From: Bacteroidota bacterium
GTDB taxonomy: Bacteria > Bacteroidota > Ignavibacteria > Palsa-1295
Direction of reading: 5' to 3'
Length of the DNA stretch: 64,000 nt
NCBI GenBank assembly: GCA_030706745.1
Contig: JAUZNX010000005.1
Location: 161,783-225,782, forward strand
The notes under the pieces: model-generated
Told to the model about the DNA's origin: nothing
The model's database searches: none
The model's input: the letters and a program-made list of their open reading frames with translations, nothing else
Translations under genes and position numbers: made by a program
Shown: in pieces, positions 37,897 to 46,002 of the stretch
How the letters are laid out: each line of letters begins with the position of its first letter
Numbering within the stretch: the first letter of the stretch is position 1

Positions 37897-37932
37897 TTAC
37901 GAATTACGACGAATTACGACGAATTACGAATG
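37894..37932. repeat. Short tandem repeat starting at the acsA stop codon
   Basis: Four partly degenerate units of GAATTACGA(C), beginning in the acsA stop codon TAA. It belongs to the same family as 3664-3682, 38112-38143 and 57446-57473. Confidence 0.7.
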
Positions 37933-38363
37933 ATTTTAGCCTTGGAGGGGCGAAAGGACTTAGCCCAGTGTGAAGCGCAACCCCCTGGATAGGTTTGCCG
38001 CATAGCCACATCAAATAATTTTATATTACGTTTTCGATTATTTTTCATGAATCACGGTGTCCCTTGGCCAACCAAGAGTTTGCCCGTTGCCACTATGCCT
38101 ATTCTGCATCCAATTCGTAATTCTTCATTCGTAATTCGTAATTGAAAGAGGGAGCCCTTCACCCTATATAACAAGGTTCGAAACCCTCGGCATCGCAATT
38201 TTTGGATGAATTTTTGAAATTGTGGAAAGAACGTGATGTTCGCCACGGCAGATCACCACTTCTCCCAGTCATCCAATGCGTCGCATCAATCCAAGCCTGC
38301 CCCGTCGTGACGGGTTCAAACGTCACGCCGTGACAGCAGGGAGAAGGCACGTCTGAACCTTGT
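37933..38363. other. Intergenic stretch with short repeats and hairpins
   Basis: No credible gene: the open frames here are low-complexity and run through repeat units. It holds the repeat at 38112-38143, a palindrome CCCGTCGTGACGGG at 38301-38314, and an inverted repeat GTCAC/GTGAC at 38322-38334. A segment near 37940-37990 (GGGGCGAAAGG, TAGCCCAG) resembles dispersed intergenic elements of other phyla, but I cannot confirm that. It lies between the convergent acsA and the polytopic membrane protein gene. Confidence 0.5.
38112..38143. repeat. ATTCGTAATT short repeat copy
   Basis: Three imperfect units (AATTCGTAATTC, CATTCGTAATTC, GTAATT). Same unit as the repeats at 3664, 37894 and 57446. 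Confidence 0.6.
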
Positions 38364-39983
38364 CTATCGAGGAGCTCCAGTTGCTACACGATACAGTCGA
38401 TAGCCTTGACGGTCATAGCAGATGCTCCACCCTTGTGGAGCGCAAACGGAATCGGACGGGGCCACCAGCAGATATGAGAGTTGAAATGGAAGATCCGAAG
38501 ACGACATCGAGTAGAACCTCGTCGTCGTATCAACTCGACGTTCATAGGTTGGAGTCAGGTAGCTTTGTCCGAGATACGGAGTCACATTGGTATAGGCAGA
38601 TGAAAGATACGAGAGTTGACCGTCGCGTGCCAGGAACAGTCCATGTGCGCGGCTCTGTGCCAGCCAGCGGAAGAGTTGCCGCTCGGGTGGACTCAGGCGG
38701 ATTGTGTGCATGATGTTCATCGACTCCGCGGTTCGCGAGATGACAAAAATAACATTGTCAGAGAACATAAAGAATAGCATCATGACTGACACTGCCCAGA
38801 CCCCAAGAGACCGCCTTTTGATCGCTATTGTATTCGTTAGCTTTGCGATCGCCGGAAGAGCAAAGAGAAACAGAGAGAACCATGGATAGCCATGGTGAAA
38901 GTGGATCGGCTGTATAGGTGTCATCCAATGCTGGTGAATGCTAAGGACTGTAGAGATCAGAAAGCAGACCGCCAGGAATTCGTCGCCCCGCCTCAATGGT
39001 GGACGCAGGACAATGCGATAGATAATGAGCGGCAGGAGCGAGGCAATACTAAGTACAAATGAGAGATCGGAGACAGTCCACACCTCCGACTTCCACAATG
39101 ACACAATTCGCCGATGACTGTCGAACTGGTTCAGGTACACTCCATAGTACCAGATGAACGCAGCCGTGCAGAGCACCGTCACCGTTTGAAACCAGAGCGG
39201 TGGCCGTGCACGTCCAGCGATATATGTCCACACCAAATATGCGAGCATAATCGCGATCATTTCGAGCCCTGTCCACGGATGGGTTGCGGCCAGCAGAAGG
39301 AGACCGACGGCAGCCCATCGCCAGCGATCCCGCAGAACACCAAGCCAAACCATGGCGACCAGGAGATGGTATAGAGCTTCCGTTGTGAAGAAAGTGTTGC
39401 GACCCCAATTGAGAAACCAGAGACCATGATCCGGATCGAACTGGAGGATCGCGAGGGCATTGGTGTGATTCAACTGCAGGAACTGCCAGCCTCGATCGAT
39501 GAACCCGTTTGCAATCCCGGCGGCGCAGAGAAGTCCGCCGCCCCAAAAGGCTAGCGCCAGGTAGAATATCTCATGCTTCCTGTCCATGCCGATAGTGACG
39601 CAGGACCGAATGAGCGCGAGCGTTGTGCGTGCCAGCGCGACTGAAAAGATGAGCCCGAGCGCATCGAATAAGTACCCGGAATCGGCGTGGAGCAGCACCG
39701 TGCCGACGCCGAGAAGCCACGGAAACCATTGGAAGTAAATGGACGGTGCGTTCAAGTCATAGGGATTCGGATAGAGAATGCCATTGCCGCGCGAGAAGAT
39801 GGCGCGACCCAGCGCAGAGTAATAGGGCATATCATAATCGAAAAACCCCGTACCCTGACCATGCGAGAAGAGAAAGTGTGTGACATACACCCATGCGAAC
39901 GGGGCAACGATTAGAGCCGAGATACTCCAATCGTGAAATTCCGATTTCAGCCGGTTCAACGAGATTAGGTTGGTTGTAGGCAT
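38364..39983 (-). CDS. Polytopic membrane protein, GT-C glycosyltransferase-like
   Basis: About 539 residues with roughly ten predicted transmembrane helices. The first luminal loop holds FFDYDMPYYSALGR, RGNGILYPNPYDLNAPSIYF, in the position of the GT-C acceptor-site acidic residues. The C-terminal soluble part (SPPERQLFRWLAQSRAHG onward) is where related membrane glycosyltransferases carry their extracytoplasmic domain. Family assignment is by architecture only; I see no decisive signature. The ATG at 39983 (MPTTNLISL) is preferred over the longer frame start at 40052. It is monocistronic as far as can be seen. Confidence 0.6.
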   Translation of the reverse strand: MPTTNLISLNRLKSEFHDWSISALIVAPFAWVYVTHFLFSHGQGTGFFDYDMPYYSALGRAIFSRGNGILYPNPYDLNAPSIYFQWFPWLLGVGTVLLHADSGYLFDALGLIFSVALARTTLALIRSCVTIGMDRKHEIFYLALAFWGGGLLCAAGIANGFIDRGWQFLQLNHTNALAILQFDPDHGLWFLNWGRNTFFTTEALYHLLVAMVWLGVLRDRWRWAAVGLLLLAATHPWTGLEMIAIMLAYLVWTYIAGRARPPLWFQTVTVLCTAAFIWYYGVYLNQFDSHRRIVSLWKSEVWTVSDLSFVLSIASLLPLIIYRIVLRPPLRRGDEFLAVCFLISTVLSIHQHWMTPIQPIHFHHGYPWFSLFLFALPAIAKLTNTIAIKRRSLGVWAVSVMMLFFMFSDNVIFVISRTAESMNIMHTIRLSPPERQLFRWLAQSRAHGLFLARDGQLSYLSSAYTNVTPYLGQSYLTPTYERRVDTTTRFYSMSSSDLPFQLSYLLVAPSDSVCAPQGWSICYDRQGYRLYRVATGAPR

Positions 39984-40787
39984 TGTGTTGTTGACCAATG
40001 GACGAATTACAATACGAGAGGATCTGTCTGCATGGGCCATCATTGAGGCCACGCGCGGCAGAAAGTGAGAACGAGTAGAATGACCATGGTTTTACGATCG
40101 TATCATCTCACGAAGATACAGTATTTAAATGCCAACAGCAAGTGAGGGCGCGAAAAGTGACCTAAGGTGTTGTAAGACAGTGGTACATGGAGCAAACTCA
40201 ACTGGTATCAAATATGAGATGGCTGCGGGTCATTTCGCTCAAAGGGACATAGAAAGAAAGTTTTTCGAAATGATCCTTCCAGAACTTGCGATGTTCGGGC
40301 GTCAACGCTGATGACAAAGGTGAAGAGGCACACTCGACAAAACAGAAGCGGGATTACGCCAACAATTGTCAGGATTCTCTCGAAGATACGTATACCCGAT
40401 ACTTAGGATCCCAATAACTGAATCAGACTTAAAGCTAGCGAGTGCGGAATTGCTTCGTCATGCTCCGCCTGTCTCGTAATGACGGGCTACTCCTAAATAT
40501 CCTCCGCCACCATCTCGATTGCGCCGGCGGGCGCTCGCCGACGCAGATGTCGCAGCCTCTGAAATATTTAACACTCTGTGACTCGCCGGATCGCACGCGG
40601 TTTTCGCGCGTAGGATTCCCTTCTGGGACTAATTAACGTTTTTCCTGGAGCGGGTGTTTTGGTGGCACAGGATTCTGCGCCTCAGCAATCGGCTTTCCTC
40701 TCCCCCCGACTGAAGGTGCGGGTCTCGGTCAGACGTGTGATCGCGGTCGGCGTTCGCACGCAGACATCTCACCTCATTCACACAATC
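39984..40787. other. Intergenic stretch carrying decayed repeat copy C
   Basis: No convincing gene in about 800 bases. A frame of 60 codons at 40129-40311 has no ribosome site and no recognisable features. The stretch contains an inverted repeat CGTCAT/ATGACG at 40457-40484 and, immediately after it, the degenerate third copy of the GltD-like gene 3' end (40493-40566). The last 130 bases form the leader of the TMEM175-type gene. Confidence 0.5.
40493..40566 (-). repeat. Decayed copy C of the GltD-like gene 3' end
   Basis: About 74 bases align with 42101-42180, the end of the intact ferredoxin-domain gene. Relative to it this copy has several substitutions, loss of a ferredoxin cysteine codon (TGT to CGC) and a single-base deletion that breaks the frame. 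It is clearly non-functional. Confidence 0.85.
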
Positions 40788-41420
40788 ATGGTACGGGATA
40801 CCGCCCGTGTTGAAGCATTCTCGGATGGTGTATTCACCATCGCAATGACATTACTCGTGTTGGAAATCGAAGTTCCGCGCGGGGTTCTTGATAATGGGCA
40901 ACTGATTCGCAACTTGCTGGCCGAGTGGCCGAAGTTTGCAGCTTACCTGACCAGCTTCTCCACGATCGGGATGTTGTGGATGTCGCATCACTATTTGTTC
41001 AAGCACATCGAACGGTCGGACAACTTGCTGTTCTATACTAACCTGCTGTTGTTATTGCTGGTGACGTTTGTCCCATTCCCGACGGCACTCTTGGCGGAGT
41101 ATCTCGGATCGAGCGGGGAGACGACCGCCGCAGTGCTGTACGCTGCCACATTCTTTGCCATTTCGCTGGCGTTTCTTCTATTGTGGCAACACGCCGCGCA
41201 CAAGCGGCGATTGATCTCGGAGTCCGTGGAGCAATCGGTTGTGCGCGGCGTCACGCGTTCCTACCGTTCGAGGCCGATCTTCCGGTTTGCGCTGCTACTC
41301 CTGGCATTCGTGAATGCCTACGTTTCGCTGATCTTGACGTTCGCACTCGCGGTACTATTTGCGATCCCACCGAAAGCGTGGGCGAAGCCTCGTCCCGTGG
41401 CGCGAAAGCGGGAGCATTAA
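40788..41420 (+). CDS. TMEM175 (DUF1211) family potassium channel-like protein
   Basis: A 210-residue integral membrane protein with about six helices. RVEAFSDGVFTIAMTLLVLE is the canonical first-helix motif of TMEM175 channels, whose hydrophobic residues line the ion pore. Bacterial members are homotetrameric, K+-leak type channels. The start at 40788 (MVRDTARVEAF) is preferred; the longer open frame from 40659 adds residues that lack family similarity. The gene lies between repeat copies C and B, so it may have arrived as cargo there. A second, divergent member is at 47443. Confidence 0.9.
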   Translation: MVRDTARVEAFSDGVFTIAMTLLVLEIEVPRGVLDNGQLIRNLLAEWPKFAAYLTSFSTIGMLWMSHHYLFKHIERSDNLLFYTNLLLLLLVTFVPFPTALLAEYLGSSGETTAAVLYAATFFAISLAFLLLWQHAAHKRRLISESVEQSVVRGVTRSYRSRPIFRFALLLLAFVNAYVSLILTFALAVLFAIPPKAWAKPRPVARKREH

Positions 41421-41440
41421 ATCGACTTGCAGGATTAGTC

Positions 41441-41535
41441 TCTAAATATCCTCCGCCACCATCTCAATCGCACCGGCGGGACACTCGGCAACACAGATGC
41501 CACAGCCTCTGCAATAATCGTAGTTGAACTTGAAG
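41441..41535 (-). repeat. Intact-frame copy B of the GltD-like gene 3' end
   Basis: 95 bases identical to 42101-42195 except for three substitutions. It encodes [30 protein letters not shown] and the stop in frame. Two changes are synonymous and one gives K to R. The frame continues upstream into the stop codon of the antitoxin-like gene at 41556. Resemblance with the intact gene extends upstream to a SIP...SFKF segment, suggesting a remnant of a second version of the gene. Confidence 0.92.
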
Positions 41536-41555
41536 GAAGGGGCGTAGGGAATGGA

Positions 41556-41777
41556 TTACGAAATCAACTCTGGCACACGTTCATCCTCATATTTCTCGAT
41601 GAGTGTGCCGATCACTTCCATCAAGGAAGCCAGGGGATGTGTCTCTTCTTCTCCGACTTCTTCAATCAGTTCATCCAGGAGCGCGACAAGCTGGTGGTAT
41701 TCATGTTCGGTATGAGGAACGCGCAGGTACTTCGATACCGGCCCCCAGTTGCTTTCGATTTGTTCTAAGACGAACAT
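41556..41777 (-). CDS. HigA-like antitoxin N-terminal domain, apparently truncated
   Basis: 73 residues, start ATG at 41777 with a GGAG ribosome site inside the end of the toxin gene. EHEYHQLVALLDELIEEVG and HPLASLMEVIGTLIEKYEDE match the N-terminal half of HigA-type (COG5499-like) antitoxins, which neutralises the toxin. The usual C-terminal helix-turn-helix (beginning after an IEAYE...P-type segment) is absent: the gene stops at VPELIS, next to repeat copy B. Autorepression by DNA binding is therefore probably lost. Antitoxins without HTH exist, so truncation is an inference. Confidence 0.65.
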   Translation of the reverse strand: MFVLEQIESNWGPVSKYLRVPHTEHEYHQLVALLDELIEEVGEEETHPLASLMEVIGTLIEKYEDERVPELIS

Positions 41778-41780
41778 CAG

Positions 41781-42068
41781 TTACTCCTTCCACTTTCCTG
41801 AGTTGTACGCATCATGTTTGAGAACAGCCCGAATGTAAATCCGTTTCCGGTTGTAATGGACCGCAGCGACAAGCCGGTATCTATTCCCGCCGATGTTGAA
41901 AACGGTCAGTTTTCCGACCTTATCGGCAGCGGGGAACTGCGTTCGCAACTCCGAAAATGTCGAGAATGTATTGTGTTTCATCGAGCGGTACCACTCCGCA
42001 AGCGGCGCCCTGGCATCCGGGTGTACCAGCGCAAAGTCGTTAAGACGCTTGCGTGTGATTACATGCAT
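41781..42068 (-). CDS. higB: HigB-type toxin (mRNA interferase)
   Basis: 95 residues of the HigB family: MHVITRKRLNDFALVHPDA, then WYRSMKHNTFSTFSELRTQF, KLTVFNIGGNRYRLVAAVHY and RIYIRAVLKHDAYNSGKW. These toxins cleave translated mRNAs on the ribosome. The toxin precedes the antitoxin, the reversed order typical of higBA, and the pair is separated by 3 bases. The start of the gene lies only about 32 bases from the repeat that is the end of the GltD-like gene, so the module is squeezed between two repeat copies. Confidence 0.88.
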   Translation of the reverse strand: MHVITRKRLNDFALVHPDARAPLAEWYRSMKHNTFSTFSELRTQFPAADKVGKLTVFNIGGNRYRLVAAVHYNRKRIYIRAVLKHDAYNSGKWKE

Positions 42069-42100
42069 GGCTATACACGCCGTCAGAGGCAGTCTATTAC

Positions 42101-42195
42101 TCTAAATATCCTCCGCCACCATCTCAATCGCACCGGCGGGACACTCGGCAACACAGATGCCGCAGCCTTTGCAGTAATCGTAGTTGAACTTGAAC
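42101..42195 (-). repeat. Reference copy A: 3' end of the intact GltD-like gene
   Basis: The functional 3' end encoding the last ferredoxin cluster. Copies B (41441-41535) and C (40493-40566) are in the same orientation downstream of it. Confidence 0.92.
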
Positions 42196-43760
42196 TTTGG
42201 TGTTGATGAGAAGCCCTCACCCTGAGCCAAGGAAGAGGGGATGCTCTTTGGAAGTTTGATTACGGAGTTGTCCGGGCAGACGGCGAAGCAATTATCGCAC
42301 TCGAAGCAATTGCCGCAGGACATGCAGCGGCGCGCTTCGAAGAGCGCGGTCTGTTCGTCGAGTCCGCTCACGACTTCTTCGAATGTCGAGCGGCGCCGGA
42401 GCATCGCAAGCACCGGCTGCACCGTCTGTTCGGCGTCGGAATAGTACCACGTGTTCAACTTCTCGAAACTCGCGAGCGCGTGCTTTTGCGCCGGCTTATA
42501 CTCAACGCCGTTCAAGTACGCATCGATATTTCTCGCCGCTTTTTTTCCATGACCGACGGCAACGGTAATTGTCCGTTCAGAGGGGACCATATCGCCGCCG
42601 GCAAAAATACCGGCGTGACCTGTCATCATGTTCGCGCCGACTTTCACGACGCCATCTTTGTTGTGTTCGATGCCGGGAATACTATCGAGAATTGACGAAT
42701 CGACATCCTGTCCGAGCGCGAGCACGACCATATCGCCAGAGATCACTTCGAACTCTCCGGTCGGTTGCGGGTAGCCGTCTGCATCGAGCGCCATCTTTTC
42801 GACGGTGATCGATTCGTCGTTCATGTGCTTGATCGTTTCGAGCCAGCGGAATTGGATGCCTTCTTCGATCGCTTCTTCCACTTCGAAATCGTGCGCGGGC
42901 ATTTTCTCGCGCGTCCGGCGATACACGATGATCGCTTCGTCTCCTAAGCGTCGCGCGGTGCGTGCAACATCGAGCGCCGTGTTGCCACCGCCATACACTA
43001 CTACTTTTCGGCCAACTTGTGCCTCGCCCGGCGAGCGAAGCATCGAGAGCGCGTCGAGCACGCGACCAGCGTCCGGCGAGGGTATGTCGACATGCTTTGA
43101 CACATGCGCGCCAATCGCGACGAAGCATGCATCGAATTTCTCCCGCTGCATCAGAGCCGGAATGTCCTCGACTTTTTCGTTGAGTCGAAGCGTGACACCC
43201 AAATTCAAAATACGCTGAACCTCTGCGTCAATGATATTGCGTGGCAACCGGTATGCCGGTATGCCGAAGCGCATCATGCCACCAGCAGCAGGACCAGCTT
43301 CGACGATCGTTACTGCGTGCCCAAGTCGCGCGAGATGGTATGCGGCAGAGAGTCCACTCGGGCCAGCGCCAACAACGAGCACGTGCTTGCCATTTGGTTT
43401 GGTGGTAGCTTCGACGTTCCATCCTTCTTCGATCGCACGGTCGCCTAAGAACCGCTCGACGGCGTGAATACTGACGGGTTCATCGAGCTGGGCGCGATTG
43501 CAGGATGTCTCGCACGGATGATAACACGCGCGGCCCATGATAGCCGGGAATGGATTGTTGCGCATGATCTCTTCCCACGCCGCGCGGAAATTTCCTTCTT
43601 CGGCGTGATAGAGCCAGCCCTGCGTATTCTCGCCGGCAGGACACGCATGATTGCATGGGGGCAGACGATCGATATAGTTTGGCCGTTCGGTGCGCCAGGC
43701 ACCGGTATGGTTTGCGAGGCTCGAGCCGACTGGGAGAGAAATCGCAAAGTGCTCGTTCAC
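42102..43760 (-). CDS. GltD-like NAD(P)-dependent oxidoreductase with C-terminal ferredoxin module
   Basis: 552 residues. The N-terminal part is a cysteine-rich GltD-type Fe-S domain (CNHACPAGENTQGWLY, YHPCETSCNR), followed by FAD (VLVVGAGPSGLSAAYHLARLG) and NAD(P) (VVVYGGGNTALDVARTAR) binding folds and a GGDMVPSERTITVAVGHGK block. The C-terminal module has two 4Fe-4S cluster motifs: CMSCGNCFECDNCFAVCP and [12 protein letters not shown]. Such proteins accompany 2-oxoacid:ferredoxin oxidoreductases and replace the PorD ferredoxin subunit, moving electrons between ferredoxin and NAD(P)H (inference). Its start overlaps the porB stop as ATGA. A short insertion, SSLAQGEGFSS, lies in the linker between the clusters. 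Confidence 0.9.
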   Translation of the reverse strand: MNEHFAISLPVGSSLANHTGAWRTERPNYIDRLPPCNHACPAGENTQGWLYHAEEGNFRAAWEEIMRNNPFPAIMGRACYHPCETSCNRAQLDEPVSIHAVERFLGDRAIEEGWNVEATTKPNGKHVLVVGAGPSGLSAAYHLARLGHAVTIVEAGPAAGGMMRFGIPAYRLPRNIIDAEVQRILNLGVTLRLNEKVEDIPALMQREKFDACFVAIGAHVSKHVDIPSPDAGRVLDALSMLRSPGEAQVGRKVVVYGGGNTALDVARTARRLGDEAIIVYRRTREKMPAHDFEVEEAIEEGIQFRWLETIKHMNDESITVEKMALDADGYPQPTGEFEVISGDMVVLALGQDVDSSILDSIPGIEHNKDGVVKVGANMMTGHAGIFAGGDMVPSERTITVAVGHGKKAARNIDAYLNGVEYKPAQKHALASFEKLNTWYYSDAEQTVQPVLAMLRRRSTFEEVVSGLDEQTALFEARRCMSCGNCFECDNCFAVCPDNSVIKLPKSIPSSLAQGEGFSSTPKFKFNYDYCKGCGICVAECPAGAIEMVAEDI

Positions 43761-44818
43761 GCTACAACCTCCTTCATCGTCGACGATGAACGAAGCAGGT
43801 TGTACCGGTCGATGTTCTTGTCGGCAATTTGCTGGAGTGCCGCAATGCGCGCTTCATCGCGCTTTGGCTTGAAGAGATGGGCGAACCTGCCTTGCGTCAT
43901 TAAATAGTCTTCGACTGGAATTCTGCGCCGGATCGCGTTCGAGCGAACGACTTCGCCATGCTCCGCTTCGAACAGCGGGAAGACGCCGGACTCGACCGCA
44001 AGTCTGGCCACGCGAATGGTGTCGCGCGTTGCGTGTGCCCAGCCAAGCGGACATGGCACGAGGATATGAATGTACCGCGCGCCGTGCATGGACATCGCGC
44101 GCGTCACCTTTGCTTCGAGATCGTGGAGATCGGCCACGCTGGCTGTCGCGACATACGGGATGTTGTGCGCCATCGCAATGCGCGGCACATCCTTGCCGAT
44201 ACCAAACGGATTGCCCGGCGCTGATCCCATGGCCGGTGTGGTTGCGGTCCGAGCGGCTGGGGGCGTGGCGCTTGATCGCTGGACGCCGGTATTCATGTAA
44301 CCCTGATTGTCATAGCAGATATAGAGCACATCGTCGTTGCGCTCGAACATGCCGCTTAAGCATCCGAAGCCGATGTCGGTCGTGCCGCCATCGCCGCCTT
44401 GCGCGACGACGCGAATGTTATCGCGACCTTGTCTGCGTAGTGCTGCTGCGACACCCGAAGCAACTGCCGCAGCATTTCCAAACAGTGAATGCAGCCACGG
44501 AAGCTGCCACGATGTCTCGGGATACGGCGTCGAAAACACTTCGAGGCATCCGGTCGCATTCACAGCGATCACATTGCCGTTCGTCGCGCGCATCGCGGCG
44601 TCGAGTGCATAGCGTGCACCGAGTGCTTCGCCGCAACCCTGGCACGCGCGGTGGCCGCACGTGATCGCATTCGTCCGTTCCTGGGAGGACTGGACCGTCC
44701 GCAAATCGCTACCAAGCAAGCGATTGCCGGCGGTGAATGTCCCGGTCTGATAGAATTTAACTCGTGTGGATGTGTCTTCGCGGGTGCGAATGTCATCCAC
44801 GAGGGGCGCTTCGGTCAT
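43757..44818 (-). CDS. porB: 2-oxoacid:ferredoxin oxidoreductase beta subunit
   Basis: The thiamine diphosphate-binding subunit, 353 residues. CGHRACQGCGEALGARYAL carries cluster-ligand cysteines, GNVIAVNATGCLEVF and the Mg/TPP motif GGDGGTTDIG with YDNQGYMNTGVQRS are diagnostic. The C-terminal Fe-S and interface part ends GRFAHLF. In the enzyme, TPP-bound hydroxyethyl is oxidised and electrons leave via 4Fe-4S clusters. The motif set best fits pyruvate or branched-chain 2-oxoacid oxidoreductases; the exact substrate cannot be read. It overlaps both neighbours by ATGA. Confidence 0.92.
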   Translation of the reverse strand: MTEAPLVDDIRTREDTSTRVKFYQTGTFTAGNRLLGSDLRTVQSSQERTNAITCGHRACQGCGEALGARYALDAAMRATNGNVIAVNATGCLEVFSTPYPETSWQLPWLHSLFGNAAAVASGVAAALRRQGRDNIRVVAQGGDGGTTDIGFGCLSGMFERNDDVLYICYDNQGYMNTGVQRSSATPPAARTATTPAMGSAPGNPFGIGKDVPRIAMAHNIPYVATASVADLHDLEAKVTRAMSMHGARYIHILVPCPLGWAHATRDTIRVARLAVESGVFPLFEAEHGEVVRSNAIRRRIPVEDYLMTQGRFAHLFKPKRDEARIAALQQIADKNIDRYNLLRSSSTMKEVVA

Positions 44819-46002
44819 GAGACTTCCAGTTGTTCGAGTTCGTTTCTAATCATATCCCAATTGAGATCGAGGAAGGTAGTGTCAGGTACCTCATCGTGTG
44901 GCGCACGCTGGAGGAGCTTCAACAGCGAGTCCTTTGTGATCGGCCGGCCTCCAAGTCCCGCGATGACACTCTGGAGCGGAATCTGCAATCGATCGAGCGC
45001 CAGCCGAATGTCTGCCGTAAGTGGTCCGCCCATTCCGGCGGTGATACTCTTTTCAATCACGATCACGCGTTCGGCATGTTTGAGAGCCTCGCGCACTGCC
45101 GCGACCGGAAATGGTCTGTATGATGTGATAGCTAGTGTCCCGATGGAGTGTCCCGCCTCGCGCAGTTCATCGCAAACATCGAGTATGGTGCCGATCACCG
45201 AGCCCATCGCCACGACGATTGTGCTGGCTCCCTCGACTCCGTAGGAGTGAATGAGTCCGCCAGAATCGCGCGCGAACATGGCCTCGAACTCCACAGCGAT
45301 CTGAGGAATGAGTTCGAGCGCCTGGAGCTGCTTGCGGTGCGCGAGATAACGCACCTCCGCGAATGCTTCGGGGCCGACTAGCGAACCAGCACTCATCGGG
45401 TGCTTCGGATCGAATTCGTAAGCTGGTTTGAACGGTCCGACAAATGCCTGGACTTGTTCCAGCGGCGGAAGATCCAAACGCTCGTAGGCATGCGTCAGGA
45501 TAAACCCATCGACACAGACCATCACAGGAGTGCCAAGTTCTTCGGCAATTCGGAATGCCTGCACGTGAAGATCCAGCGCTTCCTGATTCGACTCAGCGAA
45601 AAGCATAATCCATCCGGCATCGCGGAGGGCCATGGCGTCCGAGTGGTCGTTCCAAATATTGATCGGCGCGCCGATGGCGCGCGTGCCGAGCGTCATCACG
45701 ATCGGCAGGCCCATACCGCTTGCATTATAGACGGCCTCCGTCATAAAAAGTAAGCCCTGGCTCGATGTCGCGGTGTAGGTCCGGACGCCAGCCGCAGAGG
45801 AGCCGATGGCGACGCTCATCGCCGCGAACTCGCTCTCGACATTGATAAATTCGCAATCGGGAAGTTCGCCGGTGCGCACCATCTCGCCCAGGCCTTCGAC
45901 GATATGTGTCTGCGGCGTGATCGGATACGCGCAGACCACTTTGGGGCGGCACAACGCAATGGATTCAGCAACGGCCCGTGAGCCTTCAATCTGTTTTAGC
46001 AA
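44815..46002 (-). CDS. porA: 2-oxoacid:ferredoxin oxidoreductase alpha subunit
   Basis: 395 residues. The N-terminal pyrimidine-binding domain reads EGSRAVAESIALCRPKVVCA then YPITPQTHIVE, with the substrate-adjacent VESEFAAMSVAIGSSAAG and TATSSQGLLFMTEA. Domain II has DVCDELREAGHSIGTLAITS and YRPFP, typical of PorA. The 5' end overlaps the porG stop by 7 bases and the 3' end overlaps porB by 4, showing a tightly coupled operon. Pyruvate or other 2-oxoacid substrates fit, and products enter the acetyl-CoA pool. Confidence 0.92.
   Translation of the reverse strand: MLKQIEGSRAVAESIALCRPKVVCAYPITPQTHIVEGLGEMVRTGELPDCEFINVESEFAAMSVAIGSSAAGVRTYTATSSQGLLFMTEAVYNASGMGLPIVMTLGTRAIGAPINIWNDHSDAMALRDAGWIMLFAESNQEALDLHVQAFRIAEELGTPVMVCVDGFILTHAYERLDLPPLEQVQAFVGPFKPAYEFDPKHPMSAGSLVGPEAFAEVRYLAHRKQLQALELIPQIAVEFEAMFARDSGGLIHSYGVEGASTIVVAMGSVIGTILDVCDELREAGHSIGTLAITSYRPFPVAAVREALKHAERVIVIEKSITAGMGGPLTADIRLALDRLQIPLQSVIAGLGGRPITKDSLLKLLQRAPHDEVPDTTFLDLNWDMIRNELEQLEVS

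Noticed and set aside
40129..40311. 60-codon open frame in the 40 kb intergenic stretch
   Set aside because: No ribosome site, no signal peptide or domain; composition is not protein-like.
40493..42195. Insertion sequence
   Set aside because: Copies are direct repeats of a gene end; no transposase or terminal inverted repeats are visible.
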